Source of the DNA: Lachnospiraceae bacterium
GTDB lineage: Bacteria; Bacillota; Clostridia; Lachnospirales; Lachnospiraceae
DNA: 45,069 nt
Assembly: GCA_028692395.1 (NCBI GenBank)
Contig: JAQUXP010000031.1
Location: 1 to 45,069 of the forward strand
Direction of reading: 5' to 3'
This document shows, piece after piece, positions 21,066 to 29,561 of the stretch; position 1 is the first letter of the stretch; every line of letters begins with the position of its first letter. The position numbers and the translations under genes were made by a program. The notes beneath the pieces are model-generated. The model had not been told where the DNA came from. It was given only the letters and a program-made list of their open reading frames with translations, and made no database searches.

Positions 21066-21097
21066 GGCGCTGTCGTACACCGAAGTACGACAGCGCC
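21066..21097. terminator. Perfect 13-bp hairpin between convergent genes
   Basis: GGCGCTGTCGTAC and GTACGACAGCGCC flank a 6-base loop directly after the AraC stop. There is no T-run, so termination is uncertain. Read on the minus strand, GCTGTCGTACTTCGG resembles the outer ends of the family A and B palindromes, so this may be a minimal element. Confidence 0.7.
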
Positions 21098-21131
21098 ATA
21101 GCCATGTCTGATTGATAAGTTAAAATTAATG

Positions 21132-21749
21132 TTATAGATATGGTTTGAAGATGCGATAGAAGAGGAAGGAATTCAGGTAGGCGGTCAGGGCAAAGCCGCA
21201 GGTGATCCAGAGAATCAGCGTCATCAGGAGTGTCTGTAAGGTCTGAAGGGTCAAAAGGACAGGAACGATAATGATGGCGGCGATCAGGACTGCCCACAGA
21301 ATATTCTTCGCAGCGAGGAAAAATGCCTGAATCCACAGATTTTTCAAAGTGTTCGAAAAGGAAACGATGACCGGGAACACGAAGATTGCCCAAAGTGCGA
21401 TCACTGTTGCGATGGCGCAGAACATGTAAAAAAGGGAGGTGTTCGGCATCATTCCCCTGGAGGAAAACATGGACAGATCCACCACTGTTACCAGCGCCAG
21501 AAAAAGCGTCAGAAGCCAGGTCAGGGTACTGTTTTTGAAGTTTTCCTTAAATGCACGCAGGAATGTCCGGTATATAGCGGTGTCATTGTGATGCAGTTTT
21601 GTGAGAAATGCATAATACATGGCACTGTAGGAAGCCCCAATCGTTACAATGGGGATGGAACACAGGATAAAAAGCAGATTTACCAGAATAATATCACCCA
21701 CCTGTCCAAAAAAACGTCCGAATAAGCTGTCATTGCTTAATATTTTCAT
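21132..21749 (-). CDS. YesL-like (DUF624) membrane protein
   Basis: A 205-residue protein with about five membrane segments, belonging to the YesL/DUF624 family found beside many carbohydrate ABC clusters in Firmicutes; its function is unknown. Motifs include the N-terminal FGRFFGQVGDIILVNLLFILCSIPIVTIGAS region and FYRIFKPYL at the end. The ATG at 21749 follows AAGGAGG at 11 bases; the in-frame TTG three codons upstream is too close to that site. Divergent from the transporter genes. Confidence 0.88.
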   Translation of the reverse strand: MKILSNDSLFGRFFGQVGDIILVNLLFILCSIPIVTIGASYSAMYYAFLTKLHHNDTAIYRTFLRAFKENFKNSTLTWLLTLFLALVTVVDLSMFSSRGMMPNTSLFYMFCAIATVIALWAIFVFPVIVSFSNTLKNLWIQAFFLAAKNILWAVLIAAIIIVPVLLTLQTLQTLLMTLILWITCGFALTAYLNSFLFYRIFKPYL

Positions 21750-21785
21750 AGCTGTCAAATCCTCCTTGTCAAATAACTATCCCAT

Positions 21786-21814
21786 ATTGTAGTATGTCAT
21801 GCGAAAAAATACAA
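21786..21814 (-). promoter_or_regulatory. Possible promoter of the YesL-like gene
   Basis: On the minus strand: TTGTAT, a 17-base spacer and TACAAT, just upstream of AAGGAGG. Confidence 0.5.
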
Positions 21815-21879
21815 CATATAATATGAAAATAATTGGTTGAAACATGCAAAAACACATTTTGGAATATAAAGCCGCTATT

Positions 21880-21970
21880 TTGACATGTACAAAACAACGG
21901 AAAACATATAATATTTAACTCACGAAGACAACAGTTTAGACAAAGTCGACAGTCAAAACCCATGTTGTCT
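21880..21970 (+). promoter_or_regulatory. Control region of the sugar transporter operon
   Basis: A perfect TATAAT at 21907-21912 has no -35 at normal spacing (TTGACA at 21880 is 21 bases away), as expected for an activator-dependent promoter. An inverted repeat AGACAACA/TGTTGTCT (21926-21933 and 21963-21970) lies downstream and could be a regulator site. The role of the AraC protein here is inferred. Confidence 0.4.
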
Positions 21971-22027
21971 GTCACGTATGTGTCAGGACTGCAGCATAGA
22001 CACACAAATCGAAGGGAGATTGAATTT

Positions 22028-23398
22028 ATGAAAAAGAAAGCAATAGCATTATTTTTATCAACGATGATGGTTGGTTCCTTAGCAGCATGTGGAGGATCAG
22101 GAAATTCAAGTACGGGAACATCTACAGATACAAGTAAAGCAGCATCTACAAGTTCATCCGCAGCTTCTACCAGCGGAACAGCTTCTTCAGGAAGCTCCAA
22201 ACCTCTGGAGGTTGTTATCTGGGATACAAACCAGCAGGCAGGTTTACAGCAGATTGCAGATCTTTTTACAGAGGAGACCGGAATCAAGGTTGATATCCAG
22301 GTAAAAGACTGGGACAGCTATTGGACCTTGCTTGAGGCAGGTGCTACCGGCGGAGATATGCCAGACGTATTCTGGATGCATTCCAACAACTCTCAGATGT
22401 ATATGAAGAATGATATTCTTCTGAAGCTGGATGATTATATTGAAAAGAGCGATACAATTAACCTTGACAATTATATGCCGGAAGTTACAGAGCTGTATCA
22501 GCGTGACGGTTCTACCTACGCAATTCCGAAGGATTATGATACCATCGCACTGTGGTACAACAAGACCATGTTTGATGCAGCCGGTCTTTCCTATCCGGAT
22601 GATACCTGGACATGGGATGATATGTATGATGCTGCAGTAAAACTGACAAAAGCAGATGGCAGCCAGTACGGATTCGCTATGAACCCGTCAAACGACCAGG
22701 ATACATATTACAATATGGTTTACTCTATGGGCGGTTACATCGTATCTGATGATCACAAGAGCTCAGGATATGATGATCCTAATACCTTAAAAGCCATGGA
22801 TTATGTAGGAAAACTTCTTACGGATGCATGCCCGAGTGCAACAACAATGTCTGAGACAGGTACAGATGTTATGATGCAGTCCGGAACAGTTGCCATGATT
22901 ATGCAGGGCTCCTGGATGACAGCTGGCTTCCTTGCAAATGATTATATGAAGGAAAACTGTGATGTTGCAATTCTTCCATATGATGCTACAACAGGAAAAA
23001 GAGCTTCTATCTGTAATGGACTTGGATGGGCAGCATATTCAGGAACAGATCGTCCGGATGACTGCTGGAAACTGTTAGAGTGGTTCGGCAGCGAAGCAAT
23101 GCAGAAAAAACAGGCAGAGCTTGGTGTAACCATGTCTGCATACAATAACACCTCTGATGCATGGGTAAACTGCACAGACGTATTCAACCTGAAGCCATAT
23201 CTTGACATTGCAAAAGAATCTACAAGCGATGTAAAGAATGAGCTGATCTTAAGACCATATACCTATAACTCAACAGTATGGTCCATGGGAGCATCTACAG
23301 CATTGGTAAATGCATGGTCTGACCCGACTCAGATGGAAAAAGTTTGTACTGATTTTGCAGCTGAGATGAATAAGGCAATTGCAGCTGAAAATAAATAA
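22028..23398 (+). CDS. Sugar ABC transporter substrate-binding lipoprotein
   Basis: A 456-residue family 1 extracellular solute-binding protein. The signal peptide ends in LAAC with Cys21 as the lipidation site; a Ser/Thr-rich linker (about 25-60) follows, then the binding fold (LEVVIWDTNQQAGLQQIADLFTEETG onward). The ATG at 22028 is chosen because it begins the signal peptide (MKKKAIALFL) and has GAAGGGAG before it; an upstream in-frame ATG at 21962 adds an unlikely leader. By context it captures raffinose-, melibiose- or stachyose-type sugars. A hairpin separates it from the permeases. Confidence 0.94.
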   Translation: MKKKAIALFLSTMMVGSLAACGGSGNSSTGTSTDTSKAASTSSSAASTSGTASSGSSKPLEVVIWDTNQQAGLQQIADLFTEETGIKVDIQVKDWDSYWTLLEAGATGGDMPDVFWMHSNNSQMYMKNDILLKLDDYIEKSDTINLDNYMPEVTELYQRDGSTYAIPKDYDTIALWYNKTMFDAAGLSYPDDTWTWDDMYDAAVKLTKADGSQYGFAMNPSNDQDTYYNMVYSMGGYIVSDDHKSSGYDDPNTLKAMDYVGKLLTDACPSATTMSETGTDVMMQSGTVAMIMQGSWMTAGFLANDYMKENCDVAILPYDATTGKRASICNGLGWAAYSGTDRPDDCWKLLEWFGSEAMQKKQAELGVTMSAYNNTSDAWVNCTDVFNLKPYLDIAKESTSDVKNELILRPYTYNSTVWSMGASTALVNAWSDPTQMEKVCTDFAAEMNKAIAAENK

Positions 23399-23426
23399 TT
23401 AAAAGCAGCACGGTAAATTTCAGTTT

Positions 23427-23463
23427 AGAAACATGGACAAGTGAAAACTTGTCCATCGTTTCT
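23427..23463 (+). other. Hairpin between binding-protein and permease genes
   Basis: AGAAAC-TGGACAAGT pairs with ACTTGTCCA-GTTTCT over a GAAA loop, with a small internal bulge and no strong T-run. Such hairpins after binding-protein genes commonly protect the upstream mRNA and keep the permeases at lower levels. Confidence 0.75.
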
Positions 23464-23483
23464 GTAAGTAAGGAGGAGAATAT

Positions 23484-24392
23484 ATGGCAGGAAAGACAAA
23501 AAAGGTCAAGGCACCTGTGACCAGTTGGGAGAGAAACCAGAATATATGGGGCTGGCTCTTCATTCTTCCAACCATGCTGGGCCTGATCATCTTGAATATA
23601 TATCCGATGTTTTCCACACTCTATCAGTCTTTTTTTAAGACTGGAGATTTTGGCAAGGGAAATATGTTTGTAGGATTAGAAAATTATACAACGTTAATTC
23701 AGGATTCTGAGGTGTGGCGTTCTTTATGGAACACCTTCAAGTATGCAATTATTGAGGTACCGTTTTCGATTGCTATCGCACTGGTACTGGCAGTATTTTT
23801 GAATCGTAAGATGGCTGGTCGAAGCACTTATCGTGCAATCTTCTTCCTTCCGATGGTTGCAGCACCGGCTGCCGTTGCCATGGTATGGAAATGGCTGTAC
23901 AACTCCAAGTTTGGTCTTTTGAACCATGTCTTTGGAGGAAACACAGAGTGGATCTCCAATCCAAAGATTGCCTGGATCAGTATTGCGGTAATTGGTGTCT
24001 GGTCGATTCTTGGTTATAATATCGTGTTATTTATCTCAGGTCTGCAGGAAATTCCAAAGGACTACTATGAGGCAGCAGATATTGACGGCGCTTCCGGACC
24101 GGCCGCATTTTTCAAGATTACACTGCCGCTGCTCTCGCCCACAATTTTCTTTGTGTTGATTACAAGAGTAATCGGTTCACTGCAGGTATTTGATCTGGTG
24201 TACATGGTTATGGATGAGAACAATCCGGCTATGAAGAGCACACAGTCTATTGTATATCTGTTCTATCAGTATTCCTTTAAATATGGAAACAAGGGATATG
24301 GTTCCGCTATCGTCTTATTGCTGTTGCTGGTCATTATGATCATTACCATATTCCAGATGATCGCACAGAAAAAATGGGTTTACTACAATTAG
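23484..24392 (+). CDS. Sugar ABC transporter permease (MalF/UgpA-like)
   Basis: A 302-residue permease with six membrane segments and the cytoplasmic EAA loop YYEAADIDGASGPAAFFKIT (about 193-212) that contacts the ATPase. The N-terminus (WGWLFILPTMLGLIILNIYP) is typical of the CUT1 family. GGAGGAG precedes the ATG. Forms the heteromeric channel with the next gene product. Confidence 0.95.
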   Translation: MAGKTKKVKAPVTSWERNQNIWGWLFILPTMLGLIILNIYPMFSTLYQSFFKTGDFGKGNMFVGLENYTTLIQDSEVWRSLWNTFKYAIIEVPFSIAIALVLAVFLNRKMAGRSTYRAIFFLPMVAAPAAVAMVWKWLYNSKFGLLNHVFGGNTEWISNPKIAWISIAVIGVWSILGYNIVLFISGLQEIPKDYYEAADIDGASGPAAFFKITLPLLSPTIFFVLITRVIGSLQVFDLVYMVMDENNPAMKSTQSIVYLFYQYSFKYGNKGYGSAIVLLLLLVIMIITIFQMIAQKKWVYYN

Positions 24393-24408
24393 AAAGGGGT
24401 GCTGATAT

Positions 24409-25245
24409 ATGTCATTAAAGACGAAGAGAAATACACAAAAGATTCTTGTTCATGTTATATTGATTATCTTCTCCATTATTATGTTGGTTCCCTTTATTTG
24501 GATGATGCTTACAGCATTCAAGTCTGTAGGAGAAGCAACCTCGGTAAATCCATTTGTCATTTTCCCAAGTGAATGGAAAACAGATGCATTTACGGCGGTA
24601 TGGAAGAATATGAACTTCTTCCTGTTATATAAGAACACACTGCTGTTAATCTTCTGGCGCGTTGTCTGTGCCTGCCTGACAGCTACCATGGCAGGTTATG
24701 CCTTTGGCCGTCTGCAGTTTAAAGGAAAGAACTTTATGTTTTCCCTGGTTCTTTTTCAGATGATGATTCCTGGACAGCTTTTTATCATCCCGCAGTACAT
24801 CATGGTCAGCGGAATGAAGATGACAAACTCTATATTCGCCCTGGTATTCCCGGGACTGGTTACTGCGTTTGGTACCTTCCTGCTGAAACAGGCTTATATG
24901 AGTCTGCCAAAGGATCTGGAAGAGGCTGCCAGACTGGATGGCTGTAATATATTCCAGACCTTCCTGCGAATTATGGCACCGCTTACAAAATCATCCATGA
25001 TTGCACTTGGAATCTTTACAGCAGTATTTGCCTATAAAGATCTGATGTGGCCGCTGGTTGTAAACACCAGCGCAGCAAAGATGCCTCTGTCCGCAGCACT
25101 TGCTACGATGCAGGGACAGTATTCTTCGAATTATCCGCAGTTGATGGCAGCGTCTCTGATTGCCTGTGTACCTATGATCGTTCTGTATCTGATCTTCCAG
25201 AAGCAGTTTATCGAAGGTATCGCAACATCAGGAGGAAAGCTGTAA
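24409..25245 (+). CDS. Sugar ABC transporter permease (MalG/UgpE-like)
   Basis: A 278-residue permease with six membrane segments, the start of CUT1 partners (IMLVPFIWMMLTAFKS) and the EAA loop LEEAARLDGCNIFQTFLRI (about 171-189). It starts 16 bases after the first permease. No ATPase gene follows; a strong terminator is found at 25281. Confidence 0.95.
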   Translation: MSLKTKRNTQKILVHVILIIFSIIMLVPFIWMMLTAFKSVGEATSVNPFVIFPSEWKTDAFTAVWKNMNFFLLYKNTLLLIFWRVVCACLTATMAGYAFGRLQFKGKNFMFSLVLFQMMIPGQLFIIPQYIMVSGMKMTNSIFALVFPGLVTAFGTFLLKQAYMSLPKDLEEAARLDGCNIFQTFLRIMAPLTKSSMIALGIFTAVFAYKDLMWPLVVNTSAAKMPLSAALATMQGQYSSNYPQLMAASLIACVPMIVLYLIFQKQFIEGIATSGGKL

Positions 25246-25280
25246 AGCGAAAAACTTCATTTTGAGAAAAAAGAAGCTCT

Positions 25281-25325
25281 GTGGGGTACAGTACCTTCAT
25301 AATGAAAGGTGGTACCCCACTTTTT
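25281..25325 (+). terminator. Terminator after the permease genes
   Basis: GTGGGGTAC (25281-25289) pairs with GTACCCCAC (25312-25320) with an inner stem, followed by five T. It separates, or attenuates expression into, the genes that follow. Confidence 0.88.
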
Positions 25326-25378
25326 CAATGAAAGGGGATCGCAAAGATCCATAAGGGAAAGGAGCGGAAAGGCAGAGG

Positions 25379-26041
25379 ATGATGAGAATGGAACAGGATC
25401 ACAAAGAAGGCAGTAAGAGCTGGAAAAAATGTTTACAGTATATCTGGGATTATTACAAGCTGTGGATCATAGGGGCTGTTGTTCTGGTGGGCCTGATCTG
25501 CTATTTTGCTTCTATCTTTGTGAATCGTCCCAAGGATGAGATTCTGGATGTGGCATTCGTGAATTTCTATGATGATGTATCGGAGAAATCAGATTTTTAC
25601 AGGGATTTTCTAAGCTTCGAAGAGCAGAAGGAGGGGGAGGTACAGGAGGGAAGTATTGTGTTTGACAGCAATTACTTCTTTGACCTGAGCACTCCATCGG
25701 GCTCAGCGAACACGTATTTTCAAAAGCTGGTGGCCGTGCTGGAAGCCGGAACCTGTGATGCTCTGATCTGTGAGAAGGATAATCTGGATGGCATCGGTGA
25801 GAGCGGACGGCTGCTGGATCTGAGAGATGAGCGGGTGGATGCGATTTACCAACGCTTTCAGGACCGCACGGTGACAGTGGAAAAGGATGGACAGGTGGTG
25901 CCGGTTGGGATTGATATCTCAGACAGTCCGGTGCTTGCCCGTATGAATGGTTATGGGGATGCCTGTTATCTGGGGATTTCCAGCAATGCGAAACATGTAG
26001 AAATGGTGGAACTTTTATTAAACTATCTTCTGGAGGAGTGA
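25379..26041 (+). CDS. Membrane-anchored protein of unknown function, paralogue of the 7609 gene
   Basis: Function not recognised. About 220 residues: short charged start, YIWDYYK, one membrane segment (about 28-47) and an outer domain with EILDVAFVN, CDALICEKDNLD..GRLLDLRDE, IDISDS and CYLGISSNAKH. Aligns along its length with the 7609-8304 protein (YLWTYYK; IDVFFTNED; FKDLSE; DVSDS; YLTVIANSEH). Several nearby ATGs are possible; the one at 25388 has AGAGG at better spacing. It lies between the permeases and alpha-galactosidase, 40 bases before the latter. Confidence 0.82.
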   Translation: MMRMEQDHKEGSKSWKKCLQYIWDYYKLWIIGAVVLVGLICYFASIFVNRPKDEILDVAFVNFYDDVSEKSDFYRDFLSFEEQKEGEVQEGSIVFDSNYFFDLSTPSGSANTYFQKLVAVLEAGTCDALICEKDNLDGIGESGRLLDLRDERVDAIYQRFQDRTVTVEKDGQVVPVGIDISDSPVLARMNGYGDACYLGISSNAKHVEMVELLLNYLLEE

Positions 26042-26081
26042 TCCGGAAGGAACCATGTAAATACAAAGGAGGGGAAGTCTC

Positions 26082-28292
26082 ATGGCAATTATATATAAGG
26101 AAGAAAATAAGACATTTACACTACATACAAGGAAGACAACATATCAGATGAAGGTTGCCTCCTATGGATACCTGCTTCATACTTATTATGGAAAAAAGAC
26201 AGAGGGTGACATGAGCTACCTGATTCAAAGGCGGGACAGAGGATTCTCCGGGAATCCTTATGAGGCGGAGTCAGACAGGACATTCTCTCTGGATACACTT
26301 CCCCAGGAATATTCCTGCCAGGGAAACGGTGATTTTCGAAGTGTAGCTTTTAATGTGCGAAATGCACAGGGTGTCTACGGCTGTGATCTGAGATTCAGGA
26401 ATTACAGAATCTATCAGGGAAAATATGAGCTTCCGGGACTCCCGGGTGTCTACGGAACGGAAGAGGAGCTGGAAACGCTGGAGATTACGCTGGCAGATGA
26501 GAACGTCGGGGTAGAGGTGGTACTGTGCTACAGTGTGCTGGAAGCCCTGGACGTGATCACAAGAGCTGTTCGGGTGAAAAATACAGGAGCAGAAGTGCTT
26601 ACGGTGACTAAGGCGGCCAGTGCAGAGCTTGATTTTGTGTGTGGTGATTATGATGTACTGCATTTCCATGGAAGACATGGCATGGAACATGTGATGGAAC
26701 GCACACCGGTATTCCACGGAAACCAGTCATTTGGCAGTATTCGAGGGGCATCCAGTCATCAGCATAATCCATTTTTGATACTGGCGCAGCAGAATACTAC
26801 AGAAGACAAGGGAGAGTGCTACGGTATTTCCTTTGTATACAGCGGAAACTTTCACGGTGAGGTGGAGAAGGATCAGACGGCTCAGACGAGAATGCTGATG
26901 GGGATTCAAGATCAGATGTTTGCCTATGATCTGGCAGCAGGCGAGACATTTACAGCACCGGAGGCTGCGCTGTCCTGTTCCTCAGAGGGTCTTTCCAGTC
27001 TGTCACAGAACTTTCACAGGCTGATTCGCTATCATATCTGCCGGGGAAAATTTCAGAAGGTACGCAGACCGATTTTGATTAATAACTGGGAAGCAACCTA
27101 CTTTGATTTTGATGGTGAGAAGATCTGTAATATCGCCCGTCAGGCATCGGAGCTGGGAGTGGAGATGCTGGTGCTGGATGACGGATGGTTTGGACAGCGA
27201 GACGGTGATGTCAGCGGTCTTGGTGACTGGGTGGTAAATGAAGAAAAACTGGGCTGCACGATGGGGGAACTCAGTGAGAAGATTAATCAGATCGGGATGA
27301 AATTCGGACTTTGGATCGAACCGGAGATGATTTCGGAGAACAGCGATCTGTACCGGGCACATCCAGACTGGGCATTTGCGATTCCGGGGAAGAATCCGGT
27401 GCGCAGCCGTCATCAGCTGGTACTGGACTTTTCCAGAGAGGAGGTTGTGGATTATATCTACAGCAGTCTGGAGAAGGTGATCTCTCATGCAAATATTTCT
27501 TATCTGAAGATGGATATGAACCGCAGTATCACCGATGTTTACACGGCAGTAAGCGGATATCAGAATCACGGTAAGATCCTGTACCAGTTTGTGCTGGGGG
27601 TCTATCGTTTTCTGGATAAGATCAACACAAGATTTCCGGATCTGTTCGTAGAGGGATGCTCCGGCGGCGGCGGACGTTTTGACGCAGGAATGCTTTATTA
27701 TACCCCGCAGATCTGGTGCAGTGATAACACAGATGCTGTGGAGCGTCTTGCAATTCAGAAGGGAACCTCCTACGGATATCCGATCTCAGCGGTTGGCTCT
27801 CACGTATCTATCGTACCAAACCATCAGACCGGACGTGTTACTTCCCTCAAAACCAGGGGCGTGGTGGCTATGGCAGGAAGCTTTGGCTACGAGCTGGACC
27901 TTGGGGTGTTAAGCGAGGAAGAGAAGGAGCTTGTAAAACAGCAGATCGCTGATTACAGGAAATACTGGAACCTGATTCAAAATGGGGACTATTACCGTCT
28001 GGAAGTAGCCGGTAAGGACACGGCTTTGGAGGCGTGGATGTTTGTGGCCGAGGATGCCAGCGAAGCACTTGTCAATGTAGTGACCCTGGAAGCGAGATGC
28101 AATGGTCCGGTGGCTTATGTGAAGCTTCGGGGACTGAAGGAAGCAGGCAGCTATCGTCTGGAGGGAACCCACCAGGTACTCAGCGGAAGTGCACTGATGT
28201 ATGGCGGGCTTCCGGTGCCTCATATGAATGGGGAGTATCAGGCATGGCAGGTACATCTTACGGAGATTGGCGAATCAGCGGAAGCTATATGA
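26082..28292 (+). CDS. Alpha-galactosidase, GH36
   Basis: A 736-residue cytoplasmic enzyme without signal peptide that removes alpha-1,6-linked galactose from melibiose, raffinose and stachyose. Motifs in order: LVLDDGWFGQRD, KFGLWIEPEMIS, YLKMDMNR with nucleophile Asp478, EGCSGGGGRFD, and WCSDNTD with acid/base Asp548. The N-terminal beta-sandwich and length match tetrameric AgaA-type GH36 enzymes. AGGAGGGGA precedes the ATG. It completes the uptake-and-hydrolysis cluster that begins with the AraC gene. Confidence 0.96.
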   Translation: MAIIYKEENKTFTLHTRKTTYQMKVASYGYLLHTYYGKKTEGDMSYLIQRRDRGFSGNPYEAESDRTFSLDTLPQEYSCQGNGDFRSVAFNVRNAQGVYGCDLRFRNYRIYQGKYELPGLPGVYGTEEELETLEITLADENVGVEVVLCYSVLEALDVITRAVRVKNTGAEVLTVTKAASAELDFVCGDYDVLHFHGRHGMEHVMERTPVFHGNQSFGSIRGASSHQHNPFLILAQQNTTEDKGECYGISFVYSGNFHGEVEKDQTAQTRMLMGIQDQMFAYDLAAGETFTAPEAALSCSSEGLSSLSQNFHRLIRYHICRGKFQKVRRPILINNWEATYFDFDGEKICNIARQASELGVEMLVLDDGWFGQRDGDVSGLGDWVVNEEKLGCTMGELSEKINQIGMKFGLWIEPEMISENSDLYRAHPDWAFAIPGKNPVRSRHQLVLDFSREEVVDYIYSSLEKVISHANISYLKMDMNRSITDVYTAVSGYQNHGKILYQFVLGVYRFLDKINTRFPDLFVEGCSGGGGRFDAGMLYYTPQIWCSDNTDAVERLAIQKGTSYGYPISAVGSHVSIVPNHQTGRVTSLKTRGVVAMAGSFGYELDLGVLSEEEKELVKQQIADYRKYWNLIQNGDYYRLEVAGKDTALEAWMFVAEDASEALVNVVTLEARCNGPVAYVKLRGLKEAGSYRLEGTHQVLSGSALMYGGLPVPHMNGEYQAWQVHLTEIGESAEAI

Positions 28293-28326
28293 GAAAATTG
28301 AACGCATTATTTGGAGGATTCGTGCA

Positions 28327-28355
28327 TTGCTTTTTCTGACAAAAAGTTCTATATT
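28327..28355 (+). promoter_or_regulatory. Possible promoter of the VOC gene
   Basis: TTGCTT, a 17-base spacer and TATATT, 50 bases before the ATG at 28406. Confidence 0.5.
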
Positions 28356-28405
28356 ATACTTATGGTTAAGAACCAAACATAAGTAGAGGGAAAAGAGGAA
28401 GAGAG

Positions 28406-28798
28406 ATGGACGTAAAGAATTATACAACAGGAATTCAGCATATCGGAATTCCGACGAATGACATGGATGCAACCGTAGCATTTTATCAGAAGCTGGGATT
28501 TGAGATTGCATTTCAGACGATCAATAAAGAGGCAGATGAGAAGGTAACATTTTTGAAAATGAAGACTCTGGTAGTTGAAACCTATGAGAATCATCAGGCA
28601 AAGATGGAAGCCGGAGCTATCGATCATGTGGCACTGGATGTCTGTGATATTCAGGAGACCTATGAGTTTATCAATGAAGCAGGTTTAAACAACACGAAGG
28701 ATACCATTCATTTCCTGCCATTTTGGGATAACGGAGTGAAGTTCTTTACAATTGAAGGACCAAACAAAGAAAAGGTAGAATTCAGCCAGTTCCTGTAA
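28406..28798 (+). CDS. VOC-family (glyoxalase/dioxygenase fold) protein
   Basis: A 130-residue two-module VOC protein. IQHIGIPTNDMDATVAFYQKLGF opens the first module with His12 as a possible metal ligand; IDHVALDV opens the second with another His, and the end KVEFSQFL supplies a Glu (about 125). Lactoylglutathione lyase or a related lyase is a common label, but the substrate cannot be told from sequence. Single gene, followed directly by a family A palindrome. Confidence 0.88.
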   Translation: MDVKNYTTGIQHIGIPTNDMDATVAFYQKLGFEIAFQTINKEADEKVTFLKMKTLVVETYENHQAKMEAGAIDHVALDVCDIQETYEFINEAGLNNTKDTIHFLPFWDNGVKFFTIEGPNKEKVEFSQFL

Positions 28799-28815
28799 GG
28801 ATAAGAACAGGGGAT

Positions 28816-29010
28816 GGGGCTGTTGCACTTCGCTGGTTGCAAGTCTCTTCGGAGGCCTGAACACGGTTTCGAAGTCCAAGAGTATACAAAAAAACAACCG
28901 ATTTTGCTAAAATCATAAGAAATCAGCATAAACTCGCTGTGCGCAGACAGTATGCTGATTTCTTATAACGCAAAATCGGTTGTTTTGGTATATTTAGGAC
29001 TTTTACAAAT
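28816..29010. repeat. Long palindromic repeat family A, copy 2 (right end missing)
   Basis: Shares AAGTCCAAGAGTATAC, GATTTTGCTAAAA, CAGCATAAACTCG and TTAGGACTTTT with the other copies. Inner arms pair well (AACCGATTTTGC with GCAAAATCGGTT; ATAAGAAATCAGCATA with TATGCTGATTTCTTAT), but the left outer arm (GGGGCTGTTGCACTTCG) has no partner: the right side stops one base before the stop codon of the ribbon-helix-helix gene. Covers most of the gap between the VOC and RHH genes. Confidence 0.8.
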
Positions 29011-29011
29011 C

Positions 29012-29182
29012 CTACTGTTCTTTTTCTATCTTTTTTCGGTTCAAAGTAATCCAGTATTTTAAAACCATATTGATGTATTGGCTAAAACTACGGTCATCAT
29101 TTTCAGCTAACTGGCGTACATCTGCAACGATGTTAGAATCCAGAGTAATACTTACTTTTTCTTTTAATGGTCTGTCGGACAT
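29012..29182 (-). CDS. Small ribbon-helix-helix DNA-binding protein
   Basis: A 56-residue protein: VSITLDSNIVADVRQLAENDDRS matches the beta strand and first helix of Arc/MetJ/CopG-type ribbon-helix-helix regulators, followed by a second helix SQYINMVLKYWI and a basic tail. The ATG is chosen at 29182 because GAGGTGG precedes it; the open frame extends further upstream without a start signal. Such proteins act as dimeric repressors or antitoxins, but no toxin-like gene is adjacent. It lies between two family A palindromes. Confidence 0.75.
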   Translation of the reverse strand: MSDRPLKEKVSITLDSNIVADVRQLAENDDRSFSQYINMVLKYWITLNRKKIEKEQ

Positions 29183-29278
29183 AAGCCACCTCACTTTTTT
29201 ATAAACATACCATTTTGGAGGAGTAAATACCGCATAGTAGTATAAAGTAGGATAAAATAGGACGAAGACTTTGGCGGA

Positions 29279-29515
29279 GCTGGTCCCCTGCGCAGGCCTG
29301 GATGCGTCTGCTGCTTTTGTACACTGTTTCAAAGCCCAAGAGTATACACAGAATTATATCTTTTGCTAAAAACGCAGGCCTTCGGCATAAACTCGCTGCG
29401 CTCAGACAGTATGCCGGATGCCTGCAATGCAAAATATATAGTTCTGGTATACTTAGGGCTTTTGCAAATGTGTACAAAAGCAGCAGACGCATCCAGGCCT
29501 GCGCAGGGGGCCAGC
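29279..29515. repeat. Long palindromic repeat family A, copy 3
   Basis: Outer arms 29279-29324 and 29470-29515 match at 45 of 46 positions, yet their sequence differs from the outer arms of copies 1 and 2. The inner blocks CCCAAGAGTATAC, TTTTGCTAAAA, GGCATAAACTCG, TATGCC and TTAGGGCTTTTGCAAATG are shared. Open frames inside it on both strands are by-products of the palindrome. The 445-base gap between RHH and MATE genes otherwise holds only AT-rich sequence and a terminator. Confidence 0.88.
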
Positions 29516-29561
29516 CCCTTTGGGGTGATATTATAGTATGTTGTGGGATTGGAAAATATGA

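Noticed and set aside
21880-21912. TTGACA...TATAAT as a standard promoter for the sugar operon
   Set aside because: The spacer is 21 bases, too long for normal sigma-A recognition; kept only as an activator-dependent control region.
13328-29515. Family A as integron attC sites
   Set aside because: Variable arms with fixed unpaired bases are reminiscent, but the elements are longer than usual attC sites, lack recognisable end boxes and no integrase or cassette array is seen.
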